From Armatimonadota bacterium (GTDB taxonomy: Bacteria; Armatimonadota; Fimbriimonadia; Fimbriimonadales; Fimbriimonadaceae), in the NCBI GenBank assembly GCA_018268355.1, contig JAFDWR010000001.1:1-64000 (forward strand): a stretch of DNA of 64,000 bases. Direction: 5' to 3'. Below, one piece after another: positions 9,605 through 18,810 of the stretch (position 1 is the first letter of the stretch; each line of letters opens with the position of its first letter). The translations under genes were made by a program, and so were the position numbers. The notes beneath the pieces are model-generated. The model did no database searches, was not told the DNA's origin, and saw nothing but the letters and a program-made list of their open reading frames with translations.

Positions 9605-11770
9605 TCACCCCACGGCCACACGCATCCGCTCCGAACCGACCTCGATCTCGAACTCGGTCCGGCCCGCCACGAGCCGTCCATCGGGGCCATAAACCCGCCA
9701 TTCCGACTCCGGAATCACCACCTCAACCGACCGTGACTCGCCGACCCCGAGCTCGACCCGCGCGAACCCTTTGAGCGAGCGCAGCGGCCGGAGCGCGGGC
9801 CCAAGCACGGGCAGAAGCCAAACCGGGACCACGTGGGAACCCGCCGGGCCGCCCTCGTGCCGGACGGTGAATCGCACGCGAACCGCGTTCCCAACCACCT
9901 CGCTGGAAAGCCCCTCCACGCGAAAACTTGAGTAGCTGAGGCCGTGGCCGAATTCAAATGCGGGCTGCGCGGGACACTCGACATAGCGCGAGCCGCGCAG
10001 CGAATGGCTCCCCGCGAACATCGGAAGCTGCCCCTCCGACGCGGGCCAGGTCATCGTGAGCCGACCGCTTGGGTTGTTCTGGCCAAAGAGGGTTTCGGCG
10101 ATCGCGAGTCCGCCGGTGGGCCCGGGATGGCCAGCCCATAGAATCGCCGCCGCCGACTCGGCGAGTCCGCCGAGGACAAACGGGCGACCGCCGGTGAGGA
10201 CGATGACGGTTGGCTTGCCGAGGGAAAGGATGCGCTCCGCGAGCTCGGTTTGGCGGCCCAGAAGCGCGAGGGTGCAGCGGTCCGCGCCTTCGCCGCAGTC
10301 CATGTCGGGCCCCGCCGAATCCATGCTCAGTGCGCCGTGGTCGGGGTGCCGAGGGTCGAGGGCCTCGAAGTTCCTTGCCGCCGATCCGCCGAGGGCGAGG
10401 ACCACAAGGTCGGCCTTCCGGGCAACCGATAGGGCCCGCTCCATCTCCTCGTCGATGCCAGTTTTGACCCCGCAACCCTTCGCGACAAGAACCTCGGCAC
10501 CCGGTAGGCACTGCCGGACACCCTGGGAGATCGTCACCACCGAGGCCTCATCCACCGGCGGCGTGTAGTCGCCCAGCAGGTTATAGACCGAGTCGGCGTT
10601 CGGCCCGATCACCGCGATCGAGCGCACCTCGCGCGAGAGGGGCAGGAGCTGGCCGGGGTTGGTGAGCAGGACGAGGGATTGGCGCGTCAGCTCGTGGGCG
10701 ACTTCCTTCAGGTTGACCGCGGGCGAGGTGGGTTGGGGTCCGCGGTCGGCGAGAAGGCCGAGCTGTTCCTTGAGGGCGAGGACCCGGCTCGCGGCCTCGC
10801 GGAGGGCGGGGAAGTCTTCGGTGGAGTGGAGCAAGGTCGGGTTGTTCGACATGTCGACGTCGACGCCGCTCTCGACCGCGAGATTGCCCGCCGCCGCCGC
10901 GTCGGGGACGAGGAAGTACGGGTCGGTGAGCATGTGCACCGCATAGACGTCGCTAAAGGTGACTCCCTTGAAGCCGAGGCTCTCTCGCAGTAGGGTTCGG
11001 AGCAGGTAGAGGCTTGCGTGACAGGGTTCGCCGTCCACTGCGTTGTAGCCGGGCATGACTCCGTGGACGCCAGCTTCGATCGCGGCGCGGAACGGGCGAA
11101 GATAGACCTCGTGGAACTCCCTCGGGCCGAGGCTGGCGGTGTGGCTGTTGAGGCCTGCGCGAGGTGTGCCGTGGATAAAGTGCTTGGCGACGGCGGCGAT
11201 GCCGGACGCCTGGAGACCCCTGACCCCCGCTTTGACGAAAGCGCTGACGAGAAACGGATCCTCGCCGGCGGTCTCGTCGCACCGACCCCAACGCGGGTCA
11301 CGGGCGAGGTCGGCGGTGGGGGCGAAAACGACGTTCGCTCCCGCGCTCTTCGCTTCCCAGCTGACTCCGGTCTGGAATCGCTCCCAGAGGTCGGGGTTCC
11401 ACGACTGGCTCGCGGTGAGCTGAGTCGGGCCGAGGGTGGCGAAGGGTGCCATGTGGCCGTGGGCCGCCTCCGAGATGACAAAGGGGGCGATGCCGTGAGG
11501 TGCGTGCTCGCGGGCGTAGTCGTGAATCTGGTTGACGAGCTGCTGGCCTTCGTCGGGGCGCAGACCGGTGGTGAGACTGACGCCGGTCCAGGGGTCGGCG
11601 CGGAGCACGCCGTAGAATGCGCCGATTCCGAGCTTGATCCACCGCTTGCCCTCTTCGTTGAGGATAGGACCGTCGGGGGTCCTGTCGTAGATCATCCAGC
11701 CGTTGACCCCGCAGAGCTGGGCGCGGACTTGCTCGACGGTGAGGGTTTCGGCTAAGGGGTGCGGGGGCAC
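9605..11770 (-). CDS. Glycoside hydrolase family 3 beta-glycosidase
   Basis: The 721-residue enzyme shows the GH3 N-terminal TIM barrel (EAAHGHM, DPRWGRCDETAGEDP, the KHF motif around 196-198) and the nucleophile Asp274 in GVTFSDVYAV. A GH3 C-terminal alpha/beta domain (LTGGRPFVLGG, WAGHPGPTGG, FEFGHGLSYSSF) and a fibronectin-III-like end follow. This layout is that of beta-glucosidases and beta-xylosidases, which release terminal sugars. No signal peptide is evident, so it may be cytoplasmic. The start is a GTG at 11770, five bases after TAAAAT, with GAGGA too close for normal ribosome binding. It is divergent from the GH89 gene, suggesting shared use in glycan breakdown. Confidence 0.93.
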   Translation of the reverse strand: MPPHPLAETLTVEQVRAQLCGVNGWMIYDRTPDGPILNEEGKRWIKLGIGAFYGVLRADPWTGVSLTTGLRPDEGQQLVNQIHDYAREHAPHGIAPFVISEAAHGHMAPFATLGPTQLTASQSWNPDLWERFQTGVSWEAKSAGANVVFAPTADLARDPRWGRCDETAGEDPFLVSAFVKAGVRGLQASGIAAVAKHFIHGTPRAGLNSHTASLGPREFHEVYLRPFRAAIEAGVHGVMPGYNAVDGEPCHASLYLLRTLLRESLGFKGVTFSDVYAVHMLTDPYFLVPDAAAAGNLAVESGVDVDMSNNPTLLHSTEDFPALREAASRVLALKEQLGLLADRGPQPTSPAVNLKEVAHELTRQSLVLLTNPGQLLPLSREVRSIAVIGPNADSVYNLLGDYTPPVDEASVVTISQGVRQCLPGAEVLVAKGCGVKTGIDEEMERALSVARKADLVVLALGGSAARNFEALDPRHPDHGALSMDSAGPDMDCGEGADRCTLALLGRQTELAERILSLGKPTVIVLTGGRPFVLGGLAESAAAILWAGHPGPTGGLAIAETLFGQNNPSGRLTMTWPASEGQLPMFAGSHSLRGSRYVECPAQPAFEFGHGLSYSSFRVEGLSSEVVGNAVRVRFTVRHEGGPAGSHVVPVWLLPVLGPALRPLRSLKGFARVELGVGESRSVEVVIPESEWRVYGPDGRLVAGRTEFEIEVGSERMRVAVG

Positions 11771-11956
11771 TCCTCATTTTAGTTGGATTGAGCGAGCTTT
11801 GGGGCGCGCGGGCCCGAGGCCCGACCCTCGCCCCGGCCTTGCCGGGGCTCCGCCCCCGCGCGCCCCCCCCCGCCGACAAGGTCGGCGCTCATCAAGAGCC
11901 CTGCCAATTTGCTTTTCGGCAAGGACTAGTCGCCGCGCACCCCCTATACTGGTGCC
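11771..11956. promoter_or_regulatory. Divergent intergenic region between GH3 and GH89 genes
   Basis: The 186-base gap carries outward-facing -10-like boxes next to both start codons: TAAAAT five bases before the GTG at 11770 (minus), and TATACT six bases before the GTG at 11957 (plus). Both spacings imply leaderless or nearly leaderless mRNAs. Between them lies a very GC-rich block (about 11815-11890) with nested inverted repeats, including CCCCGGC/GCCGGGG and a C9 run. I see no clear operator. Confidence 0.5.
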
Positions 11957-14488
11957 GTGCTTTTCTCTGTCCTTCTCTCCTTCGGGACACCGATGCCCGC
12001 CGCGGGCGTGATCGAGCGGACCCTCGGCCGCCCCGCCGCCGCCCACTTCCGATTCACCGACCTCCCCAAGCGGTCCGACGGACTCGACCAGTTCACCGTA
12101 GAGGCCAAAGGTGGCACCGTCTTCATCGCGGGCACGAGTCCGGTGGCCCAGTGCCGCGCAGCCTACGAGTACCTGAAGGAGGCCTGCCGACTCCAGATGA
12201 CGTGGTCCACGATGGACGTGAAGGCACCCAGCCGATTCCCAGACTACGCGCGAAGGGAAGTGGTCACGCCGTTCAAGTACCGCCACTACTTCAACATCTG
12301 CACCTTCGGCTACACCACGGCCTGGTGGGACAAGGCGCGGTGGGAAAAGGAGATCGACTGGATGGCGCTCCACGGCATCAACATGCCGCTCGCGCTAAAC
12401 GGTCAGGACATGATTTGGCGGCGCGTCTTCGAGGGGATGGGGCTGAGCCGAGCCTCGGTCAACAAGTTCTTCTCAGGACCTGCGTTCAACCCGTGGCACT
12501 GGATGGGCAACCTGAACGCCCACATGGGGCCGCCCCCCGAGAGCTGGATGAAGGGCCAGGTCGACCTGCAAAAGAGCATCCTCAAGCGCGAGCGCGAGCT
12601 CGGCATGACCCCGGTGGTCTCGGGATTCAGCGGGTTCGTCCCCACCGACTTCAACAAGGTCTTCCCGAACGTCAAGCTCCAGAGCCCGACCGCCTGGGCA
12701 GGGTTTGAACCCACCACATTCGTTGATGCGCGCGACCCGATCTTTGTCGAGATTGGCAAGCGCTACGTCACCGAGTATCAGAAGGAGTTCGGCCCCGTCA
12801 CCCACTTCCTGTGCGACACCTTCAACGAGCAAGACCCCCAGTTCCCGAAAGAGACGGAGATCGCCGACCTCGCCGAGTGTGGCCGTGCGGTCTTTGAATC
12901 GCTCCACGCTGCCAACCCCGACGCGGTTTGGGTCATGCAAGGCTGGCTGTTCTACAACGCGCGGAACTATTGGTCGAACGCCCGCGCCGATGCCCTTGTC
13001 TCGAAGGTGCCCCAGGACCGGATGATTATCCTCGACCTCGCCACCACCGAGTTCGAAGTCTGGAAGACCCAGCCCGCGCTGCCGAAGACGGGTTGGATCT
13101 TCAATCTGCTCCACAACTACGGCCAAAACACCGCGCTCCAGGGCGACCTCGCCCGGATCGAGCAGACGGTGAACCGCACCCTTCGCGACCCCAAGCGCGG
13201 CAAGCTGCTCGGGGCGGGCCTCACGATGGAGGGGATCGACCAGAACCCTGTCGTCTACGAGCTGATGACCGACCTCATGTGGCCGAGTGGCAGCTTCGAC
13301 CTGGACCGATGGCTTGCGGGCTACGTGAACGCCCGCTATGGCGACTTCAGCCCCAACGCCCAAGAGGCTTGGCGCAGCCTCGCGAAAACGATCTATTCGG
13401 GTGACAACGCCTGGGGCAAGGCCTCGTGGCGTGGCCGACCGAACCCCAACCGCATTGGACAGCCGTCGGGCGACTTCAAGCTCCTGGCTGCCAACCTGCG
13501 GAAGCTGCTCGCCGATGCGCCGCGCTTCGGGAACAATCCGCGCTACCAGCGCGACCTTGTGGACTTCACGAAGACGTGGCTCGGTGGCCTCGCCGACGTT
13601 CAGCTTTCCGGTGCACTGGGACTCGCCAAGGAGAAACCCGCCGCGAGTCGCGAGCACCGAAAGGCGTTCTTTGAGATCCTCGCCATGATCGATCAGGTGA
13701 TGGCCTGCCGACCCGAGCACCGACTTTCGACCTGGATCAACTCGGCGCGGACCTGGGGCAACTCGCGCGACGAGAAGGACCAGATGGAGCGCAACGCCCG
13801 CATGCAGGTCACCGTTTGGGGCGGGCCTTACCTCGCAGACTATGCCAACAAGGAGTGGGCGGGTCTGACGAACGACTTCCTTGCTGCCCGCTGGAAGGCC
13901 TTCTTCGACGCCCAGGACGCAAGGAAGGTCCACGACGGCGCGGCGTGGGAGCTGAAGTGGGCGATGACTCCCGGGCCGATCCGCGAGTCGAGGCCGGGCG
14001 ATGCGGTGACGGTGTGTACCCAGGCACTCGACCGGTTCAGCAACCTGGAAACGAACGTGGCGAAGATCCTCGGCGTGGATGACCGCCCTGGCATCGCGGT
14101 TGGCAAGCCGGTTCGCGATTCTGGCGGAACCGAGAGTGGCGGGCTGCCGAAGTGGATTGTCGACGGCATCACGACGGGGCGGTTTTGGGCCGCAAGTCCG
14201 GCTCCGCAATGGGGCGAGATCGACCTTGAGCAGCCGACCAAGGTGAGCGAGGTCCACCTCTATCCCTACTGCGCCGACGAGCGCGTGTATCGCTACAAGG
14301 TCGAAGGCTCAACGGACGGTAAGTCATGGACGATGCTCGTTGACGGTAGCAAGAACGAAGAGCTGTCGAGCATCCGGGGCTATCGCCACCGATTCCCGAC
14401 GCAGGAGGTTCGATTTGTTCGCGTGACGATGCTCTCGAATTCCGCCAATGTGGGTGTTCACTTGCACGAAGTGAGACTTTTCCCTTAG
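11957..14488 (+). CDS. Alpha-N-acetylglucosaminidase (GH89, NAGLU-like)
   Basis: The 843-residue protein matches the NAGLU family, which removes terminal alpha-N-acetylglucosamine from glycans. The central barrel contains FNICTFGYTTAWWDKARWEKEIDW in two blocks with INMPLALNGQ, a catalytic-acid-type Glu291 in DTFNEQDPQ, and a second Glu425 in MEGIDQNPVVYELM. These align with the two catalytic glutamates of the human enzyme. The C-terminal 130 residues resemble an F5/8-type (discoidin) carbohydrate-binding domain (WIVDGITTGRFWAA, HLYPYCADERVYRYKVEGS, VHLHEVRLFP). A short hydrophobic N-terminus may be a signal peptide. The GTG start sits six bases after TATACT, so the mRNA is probably leaderless. 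Confidence 0.93.
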   Translation: MLFSVLLSFGTPMPAAGVIERTLGRPAAAHFRFTDLPKRSDGLDQFTVEAKGGTVFIAGTSPVAQCRAAYEYLKEACRLQMTWSTMDVKAPSRFPDYARREVVTPFKYRHYFNICTFGYTTAWWDKARWEKEIDWMALHGINMPLALNGQDMIWRRVFEGMGLSRASVNKFFSGPAFNPWHWMGNLNAHMGPPPESWMKGQVDLQKSILKRERELGMTPVVSGFSGFVPTDFNKVFPNVKLQSPTAWAGFEPTTFVDARDPIFVEIGKRYVTEYQKEFGPVTHFLCDTFNEQDPQFPKETEIADLAECGRAVFESLHAANPDAVWVMQGWLFYNARNYWSNARADALVSKVPQDRMIILDLATTEFEVWKTQPALPKTGWIFNLLHNYGQNTALQGDLARIEQTVNRTLRDPKRGKLLGAGLTMEGIDQNPVVYELMTDLMWPSGSFDLDRWLAGYVNARYGDFSPNAQEAWRSLAKTIYSGDNAWGKASWRGRPNPNRIGQPSGDFKLLAANLRKLLADAPRFGNNPRYQRDLVDFTKTWLGGLADVQLSGALGLAKEKPAASREHRKAFFEILAMIDQVMACRPEHRLSTWINSARTWGNSRDEKDQMERNARMQVTVWGGPYLADYANKEWAGLTNDFLAARWKAFFDAQDARKVHDGAAWELKWAMTPGPIRESRPGDAVTVCTQALDRFSNLETNVAKILGVDDRPGIAVGKPVRDSGGTESGGLPKWIVDGITTGRFWAASPAPQWGEIDLEQPTKVSEVHLYPYCADERVYRYKVEGSTDGKSWTMLVDGSKNEELSSIRGYRHRFPTQEVRFVRVTMLSNSANVGVHLHEVRLFP

Positions 14489-14534
14489 CCTAGGACCAAG
14501 TGAACGATTCGCCAAGGGTTTCGTTCTCCAGATT

Positions 14535-14590
14535 TATGCTGGCCCGAGCAGTACGGCACTGGTGCTGTTCGGGCCGGAAGGGGATCTCAA
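14535..14590 (+). promoter_or_regulatory. Promoter and 5' leader hairpin of the 14.6 kb gene
   Basis: A -10-like TATGCT (14535-14540) is followed at once by a 14-base-pair hairpin: arm GGCCCGAGCAGTAC, 7-base loop, arm GTGCTGTTCGGGCC, with two G-T pairs (14541-14575). Next comes a good Shine-Dalgarno AAGGGG seven bases before a TTG start. The hairpin would form at the very 5' end of the mRNA and may stabilise it or act as an attenuator. No clear -35 was found. Confidence 0.5.
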
Positions 14591-16231
14591 TTGAAATTTA
14601 TTGATCACAAACGAACCATCGGGTTCGCTCTCTCGCTCGTTCTCGGCTCCGCCGGGGTCGTCATCGCCCAAGACAAGACCATCTCTGCTCCCAAGGCACT
14701 GGGACTGGTCCCCGTTTCGGGGGCAAAGTTGGTTGGACAGCTGGAGGTCTCTTCATCGAAGTTTCGCGTCGTCACTCGGCGCGCTCTTCCGTTCACCGCG
14801 AAGCCGCTGACCGCAAACGGTCGCCCGGTGGATCCAGAGACCATGGTCGACACCCCCAACGGGCGAAAGAAGGCCGGCAAGCTGCATGAGGGCACCAACG
14901 AGCTCGAGCGGCAGCTGAACTCACTCGGCTATTCGCTCTACGACCGTCAGGACGATTCCGAGACGCCAATTGTGCCAAAAGAGGCGGTGGTGGGTGACCT
15001 CTATAGCCAGATGACGACGTTCAAGCGCGAGGGCGGCATGGTCGTTGGGCCGATGCCGAACCAACAGATAAACAGTACTGAAGAGCTGATGAACGCTCGC
15101 AAGAAAGGGAAGAAGGCCAGCGGCGGCGGTGCGGTCAAGTTCAAGGTTGTCGATTCCGAACAAACCCTTTTTGAGAAGTCCTTTGGCGATCGGGACTGGT
15201 TTGCGGTGGAGATGGACTCGGGCATTTCGCGCTACGGCGACATGAAGCTGCGCAAGATGACCGCCCACGCCGACATCAAGTCGTTCATCCTTGGCAAGTC
15301 GATGTCGATCTTCCACGCAAAGGCGGAAGTGAGCGGCAACAAGGACCTGACGAAGGATGTTCCGGTGGTTAGGCCGCCTTCGGGAGTCCGTGGTAGTGGA
15401 ACCCCACTCGGAGCGCCAACCACCACTGGAAAGAAGGGTGGCAAGAAAGGCGGCAAGAAGGGCGGCGGCGGTGGACTCATGGCCGAGATGGCTGGTGAGG
15501 ACGAGCAGGTCGCCCAGATCTTCCGGAACCCGCGGACTCAGCGCCAACGAGGCGGGACCACAACCCAGTCGACGTCCACGAGCAGCTACACCGGCCGCAT
15601 GAAGCTGGAAGCGACCCTGCTTGGCGATGACCTGTTTAGCCCAGTTGACAAACAGCAATCGGGCTCGGTGCGCAAGTCGTTTTCCTCAAAGCCTCTGAGC
15701 TGGGAGTACTCGGTCCGAATTCCGATCATCCCCGCGGTCAACGTGGTTGGGACGATCGGCGCAAAGGGCAAGTTGACGCTGAACATGGAGCTCAACGCCG
15801 ATTCGACGGGCGGCGACATCAGCATCGTGCCCGGATTCGAGATCGCGGTCTATGCCCAGGCGGGGGTGGAAGTCAACCTCGTCGTCGCGAGCGCGGAGGG
15901 TGGCCTGGGTGCAAACCTCACGCTCATCGACTACGACCTCCACATTACTGGCGGCATTAGCTCGACGATTGTCGAAAAGAATGGCAAGAACTACTACGGC
16001 ATCGTTCAGCCTTCCGAGGTTCGGCACACACTGAACACCCTGAAGGGGAACGTCTATGGTTACGCCAAGGCGTCCTATTGGGTGCCGTTCAAGACCCACG
16101 AAAAGACGCTCTGGAAGGGTGACCTCTTCAAGTGGGCGGGATTCACGGACAGCCGCACGCTGTATTCGAAGAATCCCGATCCCGTGTTGATTGGCGATTG
16201 CCACCTCCTAACGATGTCCATGGGAAACTAG
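14591..16231 (+). CDS. Secreted protein of unknown function
   Basis: The 546-residue product begins at a TTG with a strong AAGGGG ribosome-binding site. It has a signal peptide (IGFALSLVLGSAGVVIAQ, cut near residue 26). The middle has a basic, low-complexity Lys-Gly stretch (about residues 278-296) and a Thr/Ser-rich linker. The C-terminal half is predicted beta-rich (SVRIPIIPAVNVVGTIGAKG, EIAVYAQAGVEVNLVV). I do not recognise a family. The next gene, a lipoprotein, starts one base after its stop, so the two form an operon and probably act together in the cell envelope. Confidence 0.8.
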   Translation: MKFIDHKRTIGFALSLVLGSAGVVIAQDKTISAPKALGLVPVSGAKLVGQLEVSSSKFRVVTRRALPFTAKPLTANGRPVDPETMVDTPNGRKKAGKLHEGTNELERQLNSLGYSLYDRQDDSETPIVPKEAVVGDLYSQMTTFKREGGMVVGPMPNQQINSTEELMNARKKGKKASGGGAVKFKVVDSEQTLFEKSFGDRDWFAVEMDSGISRYGDMKLRKMTAHADIKSFILGKSMSIFHAKAEVSGNKDLTKDVPVVRPPSGVRGSGTPLGAPTTTGKKGGKKGGKKGGGGGLMAEMAGEDEQVAQIFRNPRTQRQRGGTTTQSTSTSSYTGRMKLEATLLGDDLFSPVDKQQSGSVRKSFSSKPLSWEYSVRIPIIPAVNVVGTIGAKGKLTLNMELNADSTGGDISIVPGFEIAVYAQAGVEVNLVVASAEGGLGANLTLIDYDLHITGGISSTIVEKNGKNYYGIVQPSEVRHTLNTLKGNVYGYAKASYWVPFKTHEKTLWKGDLFKWAGFTDSRTLYSKNPDPVLIGDCHLLTMSMGN

Positions 16232-16232
16232 A

Positions 16233-17807
16233 GTGAGCTCGACTCGATATGTGACGTGGGCCGTTGGCTACGGGCTCATTCTGTGTGGCGGCGTCGGGGC
16301 TGGGTGTAAACCCAGCCCCGCACCAGCGAAAACGACGAATTACTACAGTGGCCGGTTCGAGGTCGCGGTAGAAGGCCAAGTCGTCTCCATCGAACAACTC
16401 GCCCAGAAAGGGCAGAAGGTCAACCAGGAGTTCCCTGGCCTCTCCAAGAGGCTGAGGTTTGTTGCCGACTACACAGTTCACCTCAAGGGCGGATCGATGG
16501 TGGTCGAGTTTAAGAACGGCACCTGTTCGACCGACAACAGCAGTGACATGGACCTGACGATTCAGTTCGCCGTGACGGAAGGCAAACTGCGCGACGTCAA
16601 GTCCTTCGCCCAGAACGTGTCGTCCGGTCGCGACTATGATTGGGTCATTCGTGCTTTCCTCAGCTACTGGCGACCAGACATCACCCTTGGCAAGACCACC
16701 CAATTCGAGCTTGAGGGAAAGAACGTGGTCGAATTCAGCCAATCCAAGCCGGGCATAGTGACCCAGAAATGGCTGGACGTCCAACCGATGACCGCGAACC
16801 TCTTGAAGATGCCAAATCGGGAGCCGATTCCCATTCGATCTGAGGTCACGGGCGGGATCGACTTTGAGGTGACCCCCGACCTCAAGGTGAAGTCGGCGGA
16901 AGGATTGAAGATCACCAACTCGTTCCTCGGATCCCAATCCGTCGGCCAGAGCCGTCTCGATTTCGCCTTTTCCGTGGGTCCTGGCCAGCCGTTTGAAGAG
17001 AAACAACTTGGCAAGACGGTCCCGTTCTATGAAAACGCAGATGAGCGCTTGAATGAACGCCGGTTGCAGATGGCGACGCTCAAGGGCGCGACCTTGGATC
17101 AGCTCCTGACTCGCGGAGCCAAGGTCGAGCACGACGTCAAGGCGCGAAATCAGGTCTTTCTCCAGCTTCGCGCGCTCTTCTTCTTGGATGAGGAAGTGTG
17201 TGACCAGGTTGTTGACGTGCTCAAAACCCGCCGGGTGAGCAAGGACGTCCGGAGCTTGGTCGGGGAGGCGCTTTCGGGTGCGGGGACCGAATGGTCGCAG
17301 AACACGCTCGCCGCGCTCGTCGAGGCAACCGAATCGCGGGCGGAGCAGATGAACTTGTTGCCCCTTTTCATCCCTTTGACCAAGCTCGAGAAGAAGTCAA
17401 AGGAGCTTCTCTTTGGTTGGGCGAGTGAGCAGCCGCCCAACGAGCGATCCCGGCTCGCCCAGCTTGTGATCGGCAGCAATTGCCGCCGGTGCCTGGATGG
17501 CAACCCTCAGCAAGCAACCGAGATTAGCAAGCTCCTCTCGGTTCTGCTCCGCGGGGCGACCACCACGGATGAAAAGGTGAACCTGCTTTACGCCATGGGC
17601 AATGCGGCCTCCGCCGATTGCGTGGGAGCCCAGATTGAACAGAGCAAGGACCCCTCGCCCCAAGTTCGCGCGGCCGCGGTCCACTCGTTTAGGCTTATCC
17701 CCGGCTACTACCTGGTGACCAAACGGCTCAAGGAGATGGAGAAATCCGAGAAGGACCCTGAGGTCCTGAAGAAGGTGCGGGAAGTGCTCGCGCTGAAGGA
17801 GCCATAA
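16233..17807 (+). CDS. Putative lipoprotein with C-terminal HEAT-like repeats
   Basis: The 524-residue product starts at GTG and carries a lipobox (VGAGC, Cys25), predicting a lipid-anchored exported protein. The N-terminal half is predicted beta-rich (EVAVEGQVVSIEQL, MDLTIQFAVTEGKL). From about residue 295 it is helical, with repeated units such as SPQVRAAAVHSFRLIPGYY that resemble HEAT repeats and could form a binding scaffold. Function is unknown. It is coupled to the upstream secreted protein gene and ends just before a strong hairpin. Confidence 0.78.
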   Translation: MSSTRYVTWAVGYGLILCGGVGAGCKPSPAPAKTTNYYSGRFEVAVEGQVVSIEQLAQKGQKVNQEFPGLSKRLRFVADYTVHLKGGSMVVEFKNGTCSTDNSSDMDLTIQFAVTEGKLRDVKSFAQNVSSGRDYDWVIRAFLSYWRPDITLGKTTQFELEGKNVVEFSQSKPGIVTQKWLDVQPMTANLLKMPNREPIPIRSEVTGGIDFEVTPDLKVKSAEGLKITNSFLGSQSVGQSRLDFAFSVGPGQPFEEKQLGKTVPFYENADERLNERRLQMATLKGATLDQLLTRGAKVEHDVKARNQVFLQLRALFFLDEEVCDQVVDVLKTRRVSKDVRSLVGEALSGAGTEWSQNTLAALVEATESRAEQMNLLPLFIPLTKLEKKSKELLFGWASEQPPNERSRLAQLVIGSNCRRCLDGNPQQATEISKLLSVLLRGATTTDEKVNLLYAMGNAASADCVGAQIEQSKDPSPQVRAAAVHSFRLIPGYYLVTKRLKEMEKSEKDPEVLKKVREVLALKEP

Positions 17808-17809
17808 AA

Positions 17810-17847
17810 AAGTTCAGGCTCCTCGGTAAACCGAGGAGCCTGAACTT
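17810..17847. terminator. Bidirectional hairpin terminator
   Basis: A perfect 18-base-pair inverted repeat (arm AAGTTCAGGCTCCTCGGT, loop AA) separates the convergent lipoprotein and PEP-CTERM genes. An A-run precedes it on the plus strand, so the minus-strand transcript ends in a U-run. It probably stops transcription from the right and perhaps from both sides. Confidence 0.85.
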
Positions 17848-17870
17848 GGAGGCAAGAACGGAGATCGCTC

Positions 17871-18623
17871 TTACTTGCTGCTTCGGCGTCGTCGAAGCAT
17901 AGCGACCACGCCAAGAGCCATGGCCGAGATGGTCATGGGTTCCGGAACGGCGGTGTAGCGGACTTCGTCGATGCCGATGAAGTCGCTGTTCGCGCCCGAA
18001 GGACCGCCGCTCGTGACGTTGTAGTTGAACGCGAATCGACCGCTGGTTGCGCCCGAAAGGCCGCTGACCGTTGCGGTGAACTGCGTGTAGACCGACGGAT
18101 AACCGGTGGTCGTCAGCGAGGGGTTGACCGAGAGCAGCGTCGTGGTGAAGTTCGACGTCGCGGTCGAAGCGCCAGCCGTGCTGAGCTTAACGAAGAGTCG
18201 ATCCGGGAACACGGTAACGCCAGGAGTGGTCGTTCGCGTCCAGAACGAGATCGTGTCGCCGTTGTTGAACGTTCGCTGCGGCGAGATCAGGTAGAGGTCG
18301 ATCGCGTTGGCGCCGGTTGCCGCGTTGAAGTTCGCGCTCAACTGACCTGCACCCGCCTGGGGAGCCCAAACCGGAGTCGCCTGTGCGCTCGTGTTGAACC
18401 AACCGGTGGTGCCGGGACCGCCGACGCTCTGGTTGACCGCAGCCCACGTAACATCGCCGTTGACGGTGTCGCCGGCGAAGTTGCCAGTCGTGAGATTGGT
18501 AGCGTTGGTCGTTGCGGGCGAACCCGTCGTGAAAGTGACTGCATCAAACGATTCCGAGAACGATTGTGCATTTGCCAAAACTGCCGTGCTCATGAGAGCC
18601 GTCAGCAAAAGAATCTTCTTCAT
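17871..18623 (-). CDS. PEP-CTERM sorting-domain protein
   Basis: The 250-residue exported protein starts at the ATG at 18623 with an excellent ribosome-binding site (GAGGAGAAAT before ATG). It has a signal peptide (KKILLLTALMSTAVLANAQ). The body is Thr/Ser/Asn-rich and low in charge, as in surface or exopolysaccharide-associated proteins. The C-terminus has the sorting signal VPEP, then a hydrophobic helix (ISAMALGVVAML), then RRRRSSK, recognised by exosortase. No exosortase lies in this window. A longer start 15 codons upstream is unlikely. Confidence 0.88.
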   Translation of the reverse strand: MKKILLLTALMSTAVLANAQSFSESFDAVTFTTGSPATTNATNLTTGNFAGDTVNGDVTWAAVNQSVGGPGTTGWFNTSAQATPVWAPQAGAGQLSANFNAATGANAIDLYLISPQRTFNNGDTISFWTRTTTPGVTVFPDRLFVKLSTAGASTATSNFTTTLLSVNPSLTTTGYPSVYTQFTATVSGLSGATSGRFAFNYNVTSGGPSGANSDFIGIDEVRYTAVPEPMTISAMALGVVAMLRRRRSSK

Positions 18624-18777
18624 ATTTCTCCTCACCCAAACATTGAAAAGGCAGAACTGCCTGGACACATCATATCACTGTCCGACAATTTCGGCCCTTT
18701 ATTGCCGCAAAGGGTTTGCAAACCCAGTAACTTTGCTTGTCACGAGGCAGCCCTCCCTTTGAAGATGAGGGTTTTGA

Positions 18778-18793
18778 CGCTAGAAACCTAGCG
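18778..18793 (-). terminator. Weak hairpin after the beta-propeller gene
   Basis: A 6-base-pair hairpin (CGCTAG, loop AAAC, CTAGCG) lies 18 bases beyond the stop of the YVTN gene. On the minus strand it is followed by TCAAAAC, a poor U-run. It could be a weak terminator. The 187 bases between the two genes otherwise hold only the promoter region of the PEP-CTERM gene. Confidence 0.3.
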
Positions 18794-18810
18794 CTGGTTC
18801 ACAGGTTTTT

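Noticed and set aside
12473-14257. Minus-strand 594-codon frame opposite the GH89 gene
   Set aside because: The plus strand encodes conserved GH89 motifs; the minus frame has none.
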